Positions 43,122 to 53,951 are shown, counted from the stretch's first letter. The stretch: 54,031 nt of DNA from an uncultured Sphingomonas sp. (GCA_913776255.1 CAJYLV010000018.1:1-54031); one strand, 5' to 3'. Numbers and translations are program-made. Notes: a model not told the origin generated them from the letters alone.

Positions 43122-44489
43122 TCAGCCGCGTCCGAGCAGATGGTCGACGAACTGCCCCAGCGTCCGGAACGCCGATTGCCGCATCGTCGCCCGCTCGACC
43201 GCGGCGGGGAGCAACGCCCGCTCGAACCCGAGCTTGGCAGCTTCCTTGAGGCGCAAAGGCGCATGCGCGACCGGGCGCAGCTCGCCCGACAGCGCGATCT
43301 CGCCGAACGCGACCGCATCCGCCGGCACCGGCCGCTCGCTGAGCGCCGAGACCAGCGCCGCGGCGACCGCAAGATCGGCGGCAGGATCCTGAATGCGATA
43401 GCCGCCGGCGACGTTGAGATAGACTTCGCAGGTCGAGAAGCTGAGCCCGCAGCGCGCCTCCAGCACCGCGAGGATCATCGCCAGCCGTGCCGAGTCCCAG
43501 CCGACCACCGACCGGCGCGGCGTCGCCCCGCTCGCCACGCGTACGACCAGCGCCTGGATCTCGACCAGCACCGGGCGCGTGCCCTCCAGCGCCGGGAACA
43601 CCGTCGCGCCAGTCACGCCCTCCTCACGCTGCGTGAGGAACAGCGCGGAAGGGTTCGATACCTCGACCAGACCGTCCCCTGCCATCGCGAACACGCCGAT
43701 CTCGTCGGTGCCGCCGAAGCGATTCTTGAGGCTGCGCAGGATCCGATATTGATGGCTGCGCTCCCCCTCGAAGCTGAGCACGGTGTCGACCATATGTTCG
43801 AGCACGCGCGGGCCGGCGATCGATCCGTCCTTGGTGACGTGACCGACCAGCACCACCGCGGTGCCGCGCTCCTTGGCGAAGCGGATCAGTTCCTGCGCGG
43901 TCGCGCGCACCTGGCTGACGGTGCCCGGCGCGCCCTCGATCAGATCGGAATGCATCGTCTGGATCGAGTCGATCACCAGCAGGCGCGGCGGCGTGCCGTG
44001 CGAAAGCGTCGTCAGGATATCGCGCGTCGATGTTGCCGCCGCGAGCCGCACCGGCGCGTCGCCGAGACCCAGACGTTGCGCGCGCAGTCGCACCTGATCC
44101 GCGGCTTCCTCGCCGGAGACATAGGCGACGTCATGCCCGGCGCGCGCCAGCGCCGCGGCCGCCTGCAACAACAGCGTCGACTTGCCGATCCCCGGATCGC
44201 CGCCGATCAGCGTCGCCGAGCCCGCCACCAGCCCGCCCCCCAGCGCGCGATCGAACTCAGCGATCCCGAATGGCAACCGCTCGGGCAGCACCGATTGCGC
44301 GTCGAGCGCGGTCATCGCGATCATTCGTCCGCCGCCCTGCAGATTGTGCTTGGCCTGAAACGGCGTCGCGTTGAGCGGCGCCTCCTCGACCAGCGTGTTC
44401 CATTCCGAACAATCGACGCATTGCCCCTGCCAGCGATGATGGACCGAGCCGCACGACTGGCACACAAATCTCTTCTGAACCTTCGCCAT
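43122..44489 (-). CDS. radA: DNA repair protein RadA (Sms)
   Basis: 455-aa RecA-like branch-migration helicase in homologous recombination. An N-terminal zinc finger has Cys10, Cys13, Cys24 and Cys27. Walker A GGDPGIGKST is at 96-105, the RadA-specific KNRFG occurs in RSLKNRFGGTDEIG, and a Lon-like C-terminal domain ends the protein (from about 290). The length is standard. Upstream, a TAGGCG -10 lies 6 nt from the ATG, predicting a leaderless mRNA. It leads the cvpA cluster. Confidence 0.97.
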   Translation of the reverse strand: MAKVQKRFVCQSCGSVHHRWQGQCVDCSEWNTLVEEAPLNATPFQAKHNLQGGGRMIAMTALDAQSVLPERLPFGIAEFDRALGGGLVAGSATLIGGDPGIGKSTLLLQAAAALARAGHDVAYVSGEEAADQVRLRAQRLGLGDAPVRLAAATSTRDILTTLSHGTPPRLLVIDSIQTMHSDLIEGAPGTVSQVRATAQELIRFAKERGTAVVLVGHVTKDGSIAGPRVLEHMVDTVLSFEGERSHQYRILRSLKNRFGGTDEIGVFAMAGDGLVEVSNPSALFLTQREEGVTGATVFPALEGTRPVLVEIQALVVRVASGATPRRSVVGWDSARLAMILAVLEARCGLSFSTCEVYLNVAGGYRIQDPAADLAVAAALVSALSERPVPADAVAFGEIALSGELRPVAHAPLRLKEAAKLGFERALLPAAVERATMRQSAFRTLGQFVDHLLGRG

Positions 44490-44495
44490 TGTTCA

Positions 44496-44524
44496 CGCCT
44501 AGCGCATCAGGAACGATCAGGGAA
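44496..44524 (-). promoter_or_regulatory. radA promoter, predicted leaderless
   Basis: Minus strand: -35 TTCCCT (44524-44519, weak), 17-nt spacer, -10 TAGGCG (44501-44496), then 6 nt to the ATG at 44489. Confidence 0.4.
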
Positions 44525-44580
44525 CAAGGATAAGGTGAACAAGACGTTCATCGCAGGGCAAGGCGGATTGTTACAGATTC

Positions 44581-44605
44581 GGAACCCTGCTCGGGAACGA
44601 CCGTT
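44581..44605 (+). promoter_or_regulatory. EcfG-type (general stress) promoter
   Basis: GGAAC (44581-44585), 16 nt, CGTT (44602-44605): the consensus for the alphaproteobacterial general stress sigma factor EcfG. It is 43 nt upstream of the GTG start of the duplicated secreted protein, which would make that gene stress-induced. Confidence 0.55.
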
Positions 44606-44648
44606 TGGTCCCGACCAAGTTTCTTGCCAACGAGTAAAGGAGTTCCTC

Positions 44649-45326
44649 GTGAAGCATTTCGCCATCCTCGCTTTGGCCTCTGCCGCATTGGTCCCGGGCG
44701 CCGCCCTGGCGCAGGCACAGGCTCCGGCGCAGGCGCCAGCGGCCGGACAGGCCGCACCGGCGGCGGGCGCCGCCGTCACTACCGGCGCGACCGTCTATGA
44801 CACGTCGGGCGGCGTCGTCGGGACGGTCGAATCGACCGACGGCACCAACGCCGTCGTGAACACCGGCACCGTCAAGGCGGCCATCCCGCTGACGTCGCTC
44901 GGCGCGGGCGCGCAGGGCCCGGTGCTGGCGATGACCAAGGCGCAGCTCGAGGCGGCCGCCGGTCAGCAGCAGGCGCAGGCCTCGGCCGATTTCAAGGCTA
45001 AGCTGGTCCCGGGTGCGACCGTCTACGGGACGGGCGGCGCGCAGCTCGGCACGATCAAGTCGGTCGATGCCAGCGGCGTGACGCTGACCACCGCCGATGG
45101 TGATGCGGTGCTGCCGGTCACCGGTTTCGGGCCGGGGCCGCAGGGCATCCTACTCGGCATGACCGCGGCGCAGCTCAAGGCCGCGATGGCCGGGGCGGCA
45201 CCGTCGGGCGGCGCGACCGCCGCGGCGGGTGCCACCACGGATGCGACGGCGGCGACCGCCGATACGGCGACCGCCGCGACCACGCAGAGTGCTGCGCCGG
45301 CCAAGGCCAAGCGCAAGGCGCGCTGA
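44649..45326 (+). CDS. secreted protein with tandem duplicated domain
   Basis: 225 aa. The signal peptide is MKHFAILALASAALVPGAALA with an Ala-X-Ala site at 20-22. An Ala/Gln/Pro linker leads to two similar units, residues 46-103 and 122-179, each running GATVYxTxG...LGTI/V...A(V)LP...GxGxQGxLLxMTxAQLxAA. The beta-rich unit recalls a PRC-barrel. The tail is Ala/Thr-rich and ends in Lys/Arg. The start is GTG at 44649 with AAAGGAG. An EcfG-type promoter upstream suggests a stress-induced envelope protein. Function unknown. Confidence 0.8.
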   Translation: MKHFAILALASAALVPGAALAQAQAPAQAPAAGQAAPAAGAAVTTGATVYDTSGGVVGTVESTDGTNAVVNTGTVKAAIPLTSLGAGAQGPVLAMTKAQLEAAAGQQQAQASADFKAKLVPGATVYGTGGAQLGTIKSVDASGVTLTTADGDAVLPVTGFGPGPQGILLGMTAAQLKAAMAGAAPSGGATAAAGATTDATAATADTATAATTQSAAPAKAKRKAR

Positions 45327-45370
45327 GTTAGGAGGCAGCGGGGTTCCGGTCCCGCCGCCTTCTCGGCGAG

Positions 45371-45412
45371 ACGCCGTCCGTGCGGTCAGGCACGGGCGGC
45401 GTTTCGTTTATC
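45371..45412 (+). terminator. intrinsic terminator
   Basis: 13-bp stem ACGCCGTCCGTGC (45371-45383) / GCACGGGCGGCGT (45390-45402) with one G-U pair and a 6-nt loop, followed by TTTCGTTTA. It ends the transcript of the 44649 gene. Confidence 0.85.
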
Positions 45413-45467
45413 TGTCTGCAGTGTTCCGGGCGGACGGCGCGCAATGGAAGAGTTTGACACCGCCAAC

Positions 45468-45544
45468 CGTCATTGCGAGCGTAGCGAAGCAATCCAGGGC
45501 CGGATCAGGACGCTCTGGATTGCTTCGCTACGCTCGCAATGACG
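45468..45544. repeat. 77-bp palindromic repeat, copy 4
   Basis: Same family and length as copies at 9489, 14761 and 23471. It begins CGTCATTGCGAGCGTAGCGA and ends GCTACGCTCGCAATGACG. Confidence 0.9.
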
Positions 45545-45597
45545 GACGTGCGCAGCGGGCGTCGGCTCTGAAGCGATTGCGTGCAGGCGGCAGAACC

Positions 45598-45620
45598 GAA
45601 ACCCCGGATCAGGTCCGGGG
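45598..45620 (-). terminator. hairpin after alaS
   Basis: CCCCGGA (45602-45608) / TCCGGGG (45614-45620), 5-nt loop, 10 bp past the alaS stop; the minus-strand transcript continues with UUUCGG. A modest intrinsic terminator or a REP-type hairpin. Confidence 0.5.
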
Positions 45621-45630
45621 CGACGTAGCT

Positions 45631-48294
<2,664 letters not shown>

Positions 48295-48423
48295 GGCGCC
48301 CGACTTAATCCGCGAAGGCCGCGCTGCCTAGAGCCTCGGTTCGCCCGATCGACTCGCCGCACGGCGGTTGTCTGAATTAACCATGTATGCAAAGCGACAA
48401 AGCGAGGATTCGGGGGAAGATAC

Positions 48424-49140
48424 ATGAAGGTTGTGCTCGGGCTGACCGCGTTCGTCGCGGCTGTGTCGGCGCATGCCGCGACGGCGGCGACGTTGATCCA
48501 GACCGACAGCGAACAGGGGGCGCTTTCGGGCTTCGACGGCTTCGACACGCGGCTGGGCACGCTCGACAAGGTCACGCTGACGGTCGATCTCAACAAGTCG
48601 CGCGGCTGGGTGGTGTCGGTGCCGGCCGGCAGCGCGAGCGCCGCGACGCTGTCGTGGACGATCGACGGCCAGTGGCGCCTGCGGTCGGACAATGCTGCGC
48701 TCGGCACGCCTTTGGTCGCGCTGACCGGCGCGGGCGCGAGCGTCGTTGCGCTCGACCGGCAGAGCGGCGGACGAGACTTCGGCTTCTTCGAGGTGGCGGC
48801 GCGCGGTTCGGCGACCTTCAGCTTCGATCCGGCGCAGTTCCTCGATCGCCGCGTCACCTTCAACGGCTATGACGAAGGGCAGACCGTCGGATCGGGCGAC
48901 ACCAGCTTCACCGGCGTCCCGCTCGGCGGCACCGTCAATCAGTTGCAGGGCGGGTGCATCGTCGTCGATGGCAACCCGAGCAGCCCGGGCGAGGATTTTT
49001 GCGGCAGCGCCAACTACACCCTCACCTACGACTATACCGCCGCGGTGCCGGAGCCGGCGACGTGGGCGCTGATGATCGCCGGCTTCGCCACTACCGGCAT
49101 CGCACTCCGTCGTCGCCGCCGGACGCCCGCGACCGCCTGA
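48424..49140 (+). CDS. PEPxxWA-CTERM sorting domain protein
   Basis: 238 aa. Signal peptide at 1-22, then a beta-rich domain beginning LIQTDSEQGALSGFDGFDTRLGTL, similar to choice-of-anchor-type domains, with two cysteines (C178, C193). The C-terminal sorting signal is PEPATWALMIAGFATTGIALRRRRR (from 209): PEP motif, hydrophobic helix, Arg cluster. Such proteins are processed by an exosortase in EPS-producing proteobacteria; none is in this window. GGGGAAG precedes the ATG. It converges with the M24 gene, 3 bp between stops. Confidence 0.88.
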   Translation: MKVVLGLTAFVAAVSAHAATAATLIQTDSEQGALSGFDGFDTRLGTLDKVTLTVDLNKSRGWVVSVPAGSASAATLSWTIDGQWRLRSDNAALGTPLVALTGAGASVVALDRQSGGRDFGFFEVAARGSATFSFDPAQFLDRRVTFNGYDEGQTVGSGDTSFTGVPLGGTVNQLQGGCIVVDGNPSSPGEDFCGSANYTLTYDYTAAVPEPATWALMIAGFATTGIALRRRRRTPATA

Positions 49141-49143
49141 CGG

Positions 49144-50400
49144 TCAGACCGGGCGGTCCAGCGAGGCTGGCGGGGTGCTGAACCACGCCGGCCCGCTCGC
49201 GGTCATGTGGAAGCAATCTTCCAGCCGCACCCCGAACCTGCCCGGTAGATAGAGCCCGGGCTCATCCGAGAAGCACATGCCGGGCGCCAGCCTGGTCGTC
49301 TCGCCGTGCACGAGGTTGACCGGCTCGTGCCCGTCCATGCCGATCCCGTGCCCGGTGCGGTGCGACAGCCCGGGCAAACGGTAGCCGGGCCCGTAGCCGA
49401 GCGAGGCGTAGAAGCGTCGGACCACATCGTCGGCCTCGCCCGCCGCCACGCCCGGCCGCGCCGATTCGAACACCAGCCGCTGACCGTTCGCGACATCCTG
49501 CCACACCTTGCGCTGCTCGGCGGTCGCGCGCCCGTGCACCCAGGTGCGCGACACGTCGGACTGATAGCCCTGGACCGTGCAGCCGCAATCCATGAGCACG
49601 ACCTGCCCGTCGGCGACGCGGATCACCTCGCGGCTGCCGTGCGGCAGCGCCGCCGCCGGGCCGATCAGCGCGAGCGCGAATTCGGGATCGCCGCCCAGCC
49701 GGCGCGTCGCGGCGTTCATCAGCGCGCCGATCTGCGCCCCGGTCATCCCGGCCTCGACGCGCGGATAGGTCCATTGATAGGCGGCGATCGTCACGTCGGT
49801 GGCGCACTGCATCAAGGCGATCTCGGCCGGCGTCTTGATCATCCGGCAGCCGCGCACGACCGGATTGGCGCTGACCAGCGTCGCCCCGGGCAGCGCCCGC
49901 GCAAGGCCGTCGAACGCGAAGAAGCGCGCGCTTTCCTCGATACCGACCGTACGATCGGCCAGCTTGCGGTCGCGCAGGAAGCCCGCGACGACCTTGAGCG
50001 GATCCTCGTCCTCCTGCCAGACGCGCACCTCGGCGGGCACCGCCAGTGTCTGGCGGACCGAGGGTTCCTCGAAGAACGGCGTGACGATGCACGGCTCGCC
50101 TTCGACCGGGAGCACCGCCGCGGTCAGCCGCTCGCTGCGGTGCCAGACGACGCCGGTGAAGTAGATCAGGCTCGACCCCGGCTCGATCAGCACCGCACCG
50201 ATATTGGCCGTGCGCATCAGCGCCTGTGCGCGCGCCAGCCGCGCCTGTCGCTCCGCGACCCCGATCGGAATCGTCCCGGCGGTCAGGTCCGACAGCCCCG
50301 CGAGATCGGGCTCGGCGGCACGGACGACCGCGGTCGCCAGAACGGCAGCGGCACCGCCGAGAACGGCGCGGCGCGAGGGGCGGAAGCGGTCTGCGAACAT
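49144..50400 (-). CDS. Xaa-Pro peptidase family (M24) protein, probably Tat-exported
   Basis: 418 aa. N-terminal SRRAVLGGAAAVLATAVVRA is a twin-arginine-type signal. A creatinase-like N-domain is followed by the pita-bread M24 fold with all five metal ligands: Asp in LMDCGCTV, Asp in QSDVSRTW, His in RTGHGIGMDGHE, Glu in FSDEPGLY and Glu in VRLEDCFH. It is likely an aminopeptidase P or prolidase acting on peptides in the periplasm. A TATCGA -10 lies 8 nt from the ATG, so the leader is very short. It is divergent from an amino acid/dicarboxylate symporter. Confidence 0.9.
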   Translation of the reverse strand: MFADRFRPSRRAVLGGAAAVLATAVVRAAEPDLAGLSDLTAGTIPIGVAERQARLARAQALMRTANIGAVLIEPGSSLIYFTGVVWHRSERLTAAVLPVEGEPCIVTPFFEEPSVRQTLAVPAEVRVWQEDEDPLKVVAGFLRDRKLADRTVGIEESARFFAFDGLARALPGATLVSANPVVRGCRMIKTPAEIALMQCATDVTIAAYQWTYPRVEAGMTGAQIGALMNAATRRLGGDPEFALALIGPAAALPHGSREVIRVADGQVVLMDCGCTVQGYQSDVSRTWVHGRATAEQRKVWQDVANGQRLVFESARPGVAAGEADDVVRRFYASLGYGPGYRLPGLSHRTGHGIGMDGHEPVNLVHGETTRLAPGMCFSDEPGLYLPGRFGVRLEDCFHMTASGPAWFSTPPASLDRPV

Positions 50401-50473
50401 GGTTGCGATCGATACGGTGCTTGACCGCGGCGTCGCAATCCCCTTCCGTATCGCGCATCAAGTGGAGCAGTGA

Positions 50474-51796
50474 ATGGCCAAGCGGCTGACCCTTTATATT
50501 CTTGCCGGGCTGGTGCTCGGGCTGATCGTCGGGCTGGTGCTCAACACCTGGCTGGACGACGGAACACCGGCCGCGCAGGCCCGCGTCGCCGAGATCGCGG
50601 GTTATTTCTCGATCCTGACCAGCATCTTCCTGCGGCTCATCAAGATGATCATCGCGCCGCTGGTCTTCGCGACGCTCGTATCCGGGATCGCGCAGATGGG
50701 CGACACCGCCGCGCTCGGCCGGATCGGTGCGCGTAGCCTGGCATGGTTCATCACCGCCAGCCTGTTGTCGCTGACGCTGGGGCTGGTGATGGTGAACCTG
50801 CTCCAGCCCGGCGTCGGGATCGGACTGGCGCTGCCGCCCGCGGGTCAGTCGAGCGGGCTGGAGACCGCCGCGTTCAACCTCAAGGACTTCTTCACGCATA
50901 TCGTCCCCGCCTCGATGGTCGATGCGATGGCGAAGAACGAGATTTTGCAGATCGTCGTGATGTCGGTGTTCGTCGGGGTCGCGATCACCGCGGTTGGCGA
51001 GAAGGCTGCGCCGCTGGTCAAGGCGATCGACGCGCTGGTGCACGTCATGTTGCAGGTGACCGATTACGTGATGCGCGTCGCGCCGGTCGCGGTGTTCGCG
51101 GCGGTGGCGGGGACGCTGACCGAGCGCGGGCCGGCAGTGATCGGGCAGCTCGCGTACTTCATGGGCAGCTTCTACCTGACGCTGCTGACGCTCTGGGCGG
51201 TGCTGCTGGGGATCGGCTTCCTGTTCATCGGTTCGCGGATTCGCGAGCTGATCCGTTACGTGCGCGAGCCGTTGCTGGTGGCCTTCTCGACCGCCTCGTC
51301 GGAGGCGGCCTACCCGCGGATGCTGGAGGCGTTGGACCGCTTCGGGGTGCCGCCGCGGATCGCGAGCTTCGTGCTGCCGCTCGGCTATTCGTTCAACCTC
51401 GACGGGTCGATGATCTACATGACCTTCGCGTCGATCTTCATCGCGCAGGCCTATGGCATCGACATGTCGCTGGGGCAGATGGTGACGATGCTGCTGGTGC
51501 TGATGGTCACGTCGAAGGGAATCGCGGGCGTGCCGCGCGCGAGCCTGGTGGTGATCGCGGCGACCTTGCCGATGTTCAAGCTGCCCGAGGCGGGGCTGCT
51601 GCTGGTGCTGGCGATCGACCATTTCCTCGACATGGGCCGCACCGCGACCAACGTGATCGGCAATGCGGTGGCGAGCGCGGTGATCGCGAAATGGGAGGGC
51701 GGGCTCGACCCGCGCGAATCGCCGGTGATCGCCGGGGCCGCGGCACCGTCGGGGGACGGGCCGGCGCGCGAGGTGGAGAGTTTCCGGGAAGTTTGA
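50474..51796 (+). CDS. dicarboxylate/amino acid:cation symporter (DAACS family)
   Basis: 440 aa with eight membrane helices and two re-entrant loops. The first hairpin is STASSEAAYPRMLEAL, the conserved NLDGSMIYM is in helix 7, and DHFLDMGRTATNVIGNAVAS in helix 8 carries the substrate-binding Asp, Arg and Asn. These match GltP/DctA carriers of glutamate, aspartate or C4-dicarboxylates. A TTGACC -35 at 50421 has only a weak -10. The gene is divergent from the M24 peptidase, so peptide breakdown and uptake may be linked. Confidence 0.92.
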   Translation: MAKRLTLYILAGLVLGLIVGLVLNTWLDDGTPAAQARVAEIAGYFSILTSIFLRLIKMIIAPLVFATLVSGIAQMGDTAALGRIGARSLAWFITASLLSLTLGLVMVNLLQPGVGIGLALPPAGQSSGLETAAFNLKDFFTHIVPASMVDAMAKNEILQIVVMSVFVGVAITAVGEKAAPLVKAIDALVHVMLQVTDYVMRVAPVAVFAAVAGTLTERGPAVIGQLAYFMGSFYLTLLTLWAVLLGIGFLFIGSRIRELIRYVREPLLVAFSTASSEAAYPRMLEALDRFGVPPRIASFVLPLGYSFNLDGSMIYMTFASIFIAQAYGIDMSLGQMVTMLLVLMVTSKGIAGVPRASLVVIAATLPMFKLPEAGLLLVLAIDHFLDMGRTATNVIGNAVASAVIAKWEGGLDPRESPVIAGAAAPSGDGPAREVESFREV

Positions 51797-51816
51797 GGGT
51801 CGGGCGCGGCTGCGGT

Positions 51817-51996
51817 GAAGAAGAAGGTTTTGTTCGCGCGGAGGCACGGAGGCGCAGAGAGGTCGTGCGGGATGTGACGCTCCGAGCCGCCATCGGCGGC
51901 TCCCGCCTTTGCAACGGACGAGATTGACGCTTCGCGTCATACAACCAAGCCCTCTCTGCGCCTCCGCGCCTCCGCGCGAACAAGTCCTTCTTCTCC
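51817..51996. repeat. 180-bp element with 46-bp inverted repeats
   Basis: Left arm 51817-51862 (starts GAAGAAGAAGGTTTTGTTCG) and right arm 51951-51996 (ends AACAAGTCCTTCTTCTCC) are near-perfect inverted repeats, including a repeated GGAGGCACGGAGGCGCAGAG core. The 88-bp centre has a GCCGCC...GGCGGC dyad and no coding signal. It fills the gap between the symporter and comM stops. Probably a non-autonomous mobile or REP-type element. Confidence 0.85.
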
Positions 51997-52010
51997 CTAT
52001 CGTTACCCGC

Positions 52011-53519
52011 TCAATTCCGTGGTGGCTGCCGGCGGTAGCCCAGCGCCTCGGCGACGTGGATGCGCCCGACCGACTCTGCGCCGGCAAGATCGGCGATCGT
52101 GCGCGCCACGCGCAGAATGCGGGTGTAGCCACGCGCCGAGAGCTTCATCGCCACCGCCGCCTGCGCCAGCAGCTCGCGTCCGGCGGCGTCGGGCGACGCA
52201 AACCGTTCCAGCGCATCGCCGTCCAGTTCAGCGTTCGTCCGCAACCCGCTGTCCGCCAGTCGCGCCGCCTGCACCGCGCGCGCCGCCGCCACCCGCGCCG
52301 CCACCGCCGCCGACCCCTCGGCGGGTGGCGGCAAGGTGAGGTCGACCGCGCTGACCGCCGCGACCTCGACGTGGAGGTCGATCCGGTCGAGCAGCGGGCC
52401 GGAAACCTTCGCCTGATAGTCCGCCGCGCATTTCGGCGCCCGTGCGCACGCCAGCGACGCATCGCCGAGGTGCCCGCAGCGGCATGGGTTCATCGCCGCG
52501 ATCAGCTGGACGCGCGCCGGATAGGTGACATGCGCATTGGCGCGCGCGACGCTGACGGTGCCGCTCTCCAGCGGCTGGCGGAGCGAATCGAGCACGGCGC
52601 GCTGGAACTCGGGCAGCTCGTCGAGGAACAGCACGCCGTGATGCGCCAGGCTGACCTCGCCGGGCTTCACCTTCAGCCCGCCGCCGGTCAGCGCCGCCAT
52701 GCTTGCCGAATGATGCGGCGCGCGGAACGGGCGGGTACGGGTGAGCGTGCCGCCGGGCAAGGTGCCCGCCACCGACTGGACCATCGACACTTCCAGCGCC
52801 TCGGCCGGGTCGAGCGGCGGCAGGATGCCGGGCAGGCACGCGGCCATCAGCGACTTGCCCGCGCCCGGCGGCCCGATGAACAACAGATTGTGCGCGCCGG
52901 CCGCGGCGATCTCCAGTGCGCGCTTGGCGACCTCCTGTCCCTTCACCTGTCGCAGATCGGGGCCGGTGCGCGCCTCCTGCACGTCGCCGGGCTTGGGCAG
53001 CGCGAGCAGGCCGTGGCCTTTGAGATGGTTGAGCAGCGCGAGCAGGTCGGGGGCGGCGATCACCTCGATGCTGCCGCTCCACGCCGCCTCGCTGCCCTGC
53101 GCGGCGGGGCAGATCAGCCCCCTGCCCGTCTCGGCGGCGTGCAGCGCGGCGAGCAGCACACCCGGTGACGGCGCGAGCCGCCCGTCGAGCCCCAGCTCGC
53201 CGACGATCACATAGTCGGCCAGCCCCTCGGCATCGACCACCCCCATCGCCGCGAGCAGTCCGAGCGCGATCGGCAGGTCGAAATGCGAGCCCTCCTTGGG
53301 CAGATCGGCGGGCGAGAGGTTGACCGCGATCCGCTTGGGCGGGAGCGACAGGCCCATCGCCGCGACCGCGCCGCGCACGCGCTCGCGGCTTTCGCCGACC
53401 GCCTTGTCCGCGAGCCCGACGACGTTGAACGCCGGGACGCCGGGGATCAGCTGCACCTGCACCTCGACGCTGCGCGCCTCCAGCCCGAGATAGGCTACCG
53501 TCGATACGATCGCGACCAT
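52011..53519 (-). CDS. comM: YifB/ComM family Mg chelatase-like AAA ATPase
   Basis: 502 aa. An N-terminal Lon-like domain (VAYLGLEARSVEVQVQLIPG, SRERVRGAV) precedes the AAA+ module with Walker A GPPGAGKS (216-223), Walker B GVLFLDELPEF and a Cys-rich loop (NPCRCGHLGD...CARAPKC). The C-terminal Mg-chelatase domain ends in RGYTRILRVARTIADL. In naturally competent bacteria ComM is a branch-migration helicase that promotes integration of donor DNA; its role elsewhere is less clear. ATG at 53519. Confidence 0.95.
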   Translation of the reverse strand: MVAIVSTVAYLGLEARSVEVQVQLIPGVPAFNVVGLADKAVGESRERVRGAVAAMGLSLPPKRIAVNLSPADLPKEGSHFDLPIALGLLAAMGVVDAEGLADYVIVGELGLDGRLAPSPGVLLAALHAAETGRGLICPAAQGSEAAWSGSIEVIAAPDLLALLNHLKGHGLLALPKPGDVQEARTGPDLRQVKGQEVAKRALEIAAAGAHNLLFIGPPGAGKSLMAACLPGILPPLDPAEALEVSMVQSVAGTLPGGTLTRTRPFRAPHHSASMAALTGGGLKVKPGEVSLAHHGVLFLDELPEFQRAVLDSLRQPLESGTVSVARANAHVTYPARVQLIAAMNPCRCGHLGDASLACARAPKCAADYQAKVSGPLLDRIDLHVEVAAVSAVDLTLPPPAEGSAAVAARVAAARAVQAARLADSGLRTNAELDGDALERFASPDAAGRELLAQAAVAMKLSARGYTRILRVARTIADLAGAESVGRIHVAEALGYRRQPPRN

Positions 53520-53607
53520 ATTCCCCCGTCCCGCCAGACCGATGGCGGCGTTGCGACGGCGGGATACGAACCGATGGTGACTTGCAACCGCAACACACTA
53601 CCGCCAC

Positions 53608-53892
53608 ATGGCCGACATGACCCGCCGCCATCCGGCCCTGCGATATGCGCAATTGCTGCTCGGCGGCCTGTTGCTGTTACTCGCTGCGGTGATCGCGCCC
53701 TTGCCCGGCCCCGGCGGGGTGTTTCCGATGGCGGCGGGGCTGGTGCTGATCCTGCGCAATTCGGCGCGTGCGCGTGGCTGGTTCGCGCGCGGCAAACGGC
53801 GCTGGCCGCGAATCGGCGGGATCGTCGACCTCGCGCTCCGCCGGCGCAGCGCGCTGCGGCGCCGCGCGCGCGATCGTGCGGCGGCGCGTTGA
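53608..53892 (+). CDS. small membrane protein, PGPGW-like
   Basis: 94 aa (or 91 from the ATG at 53617). Two hydrophobic helices, QLLLGGLLLLLAAVIAPL and FPMAAGLVLILRN, flank a PLPGPGG turn, which matches the small PGPGW-type transmembrane proteins. A basic Arg-rich C-terminus follows. Function unknown. It has no clear Shine-Dalgarno. It is divergent from comM, and the rpmH promoter overlaps its stop codon. Confidence 0.6.
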   Translation: MADMTRRHPALRYAQLLLGGLLLLLAAVIAPLPGPGGVFPMAAGLVLILRNSARARGWFARGKRRWPRIGGIVDLALRRRSALRRRARDRAAAR

Positions 53893-53951
53893 CTTTGGCG
53901 GCCGCCTCCCCTAACGGCGTCCTTCTTTCGGGCCGTCCGCTTGGGCGGCCC
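53889..53951 (+). promoter_or_regulatory. rpmH promoter and leader hairpin
   Basis: -35 TTGACT (53889-53894), 17-nt spacer, -10 TAACGG (53912-53917), then a leader with the stem GGGCCG (53930-53935) / CGGCCC (53946-53951). The hairpin may be a terminator for the upstream small gene or a leader element. Confidence 0.45.

Larger units (their letters stand above)
45327..45630. other. intergenic region, 304 bp
   Basis: This gap between two convergent genes holds the terminator (45371-45412), palindromic repeat copy 4 (45468-45544) and a CCCCGGA/TCCGGGG hairpin (45602-45620). I see no coding signal. Confidence 0.8.
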
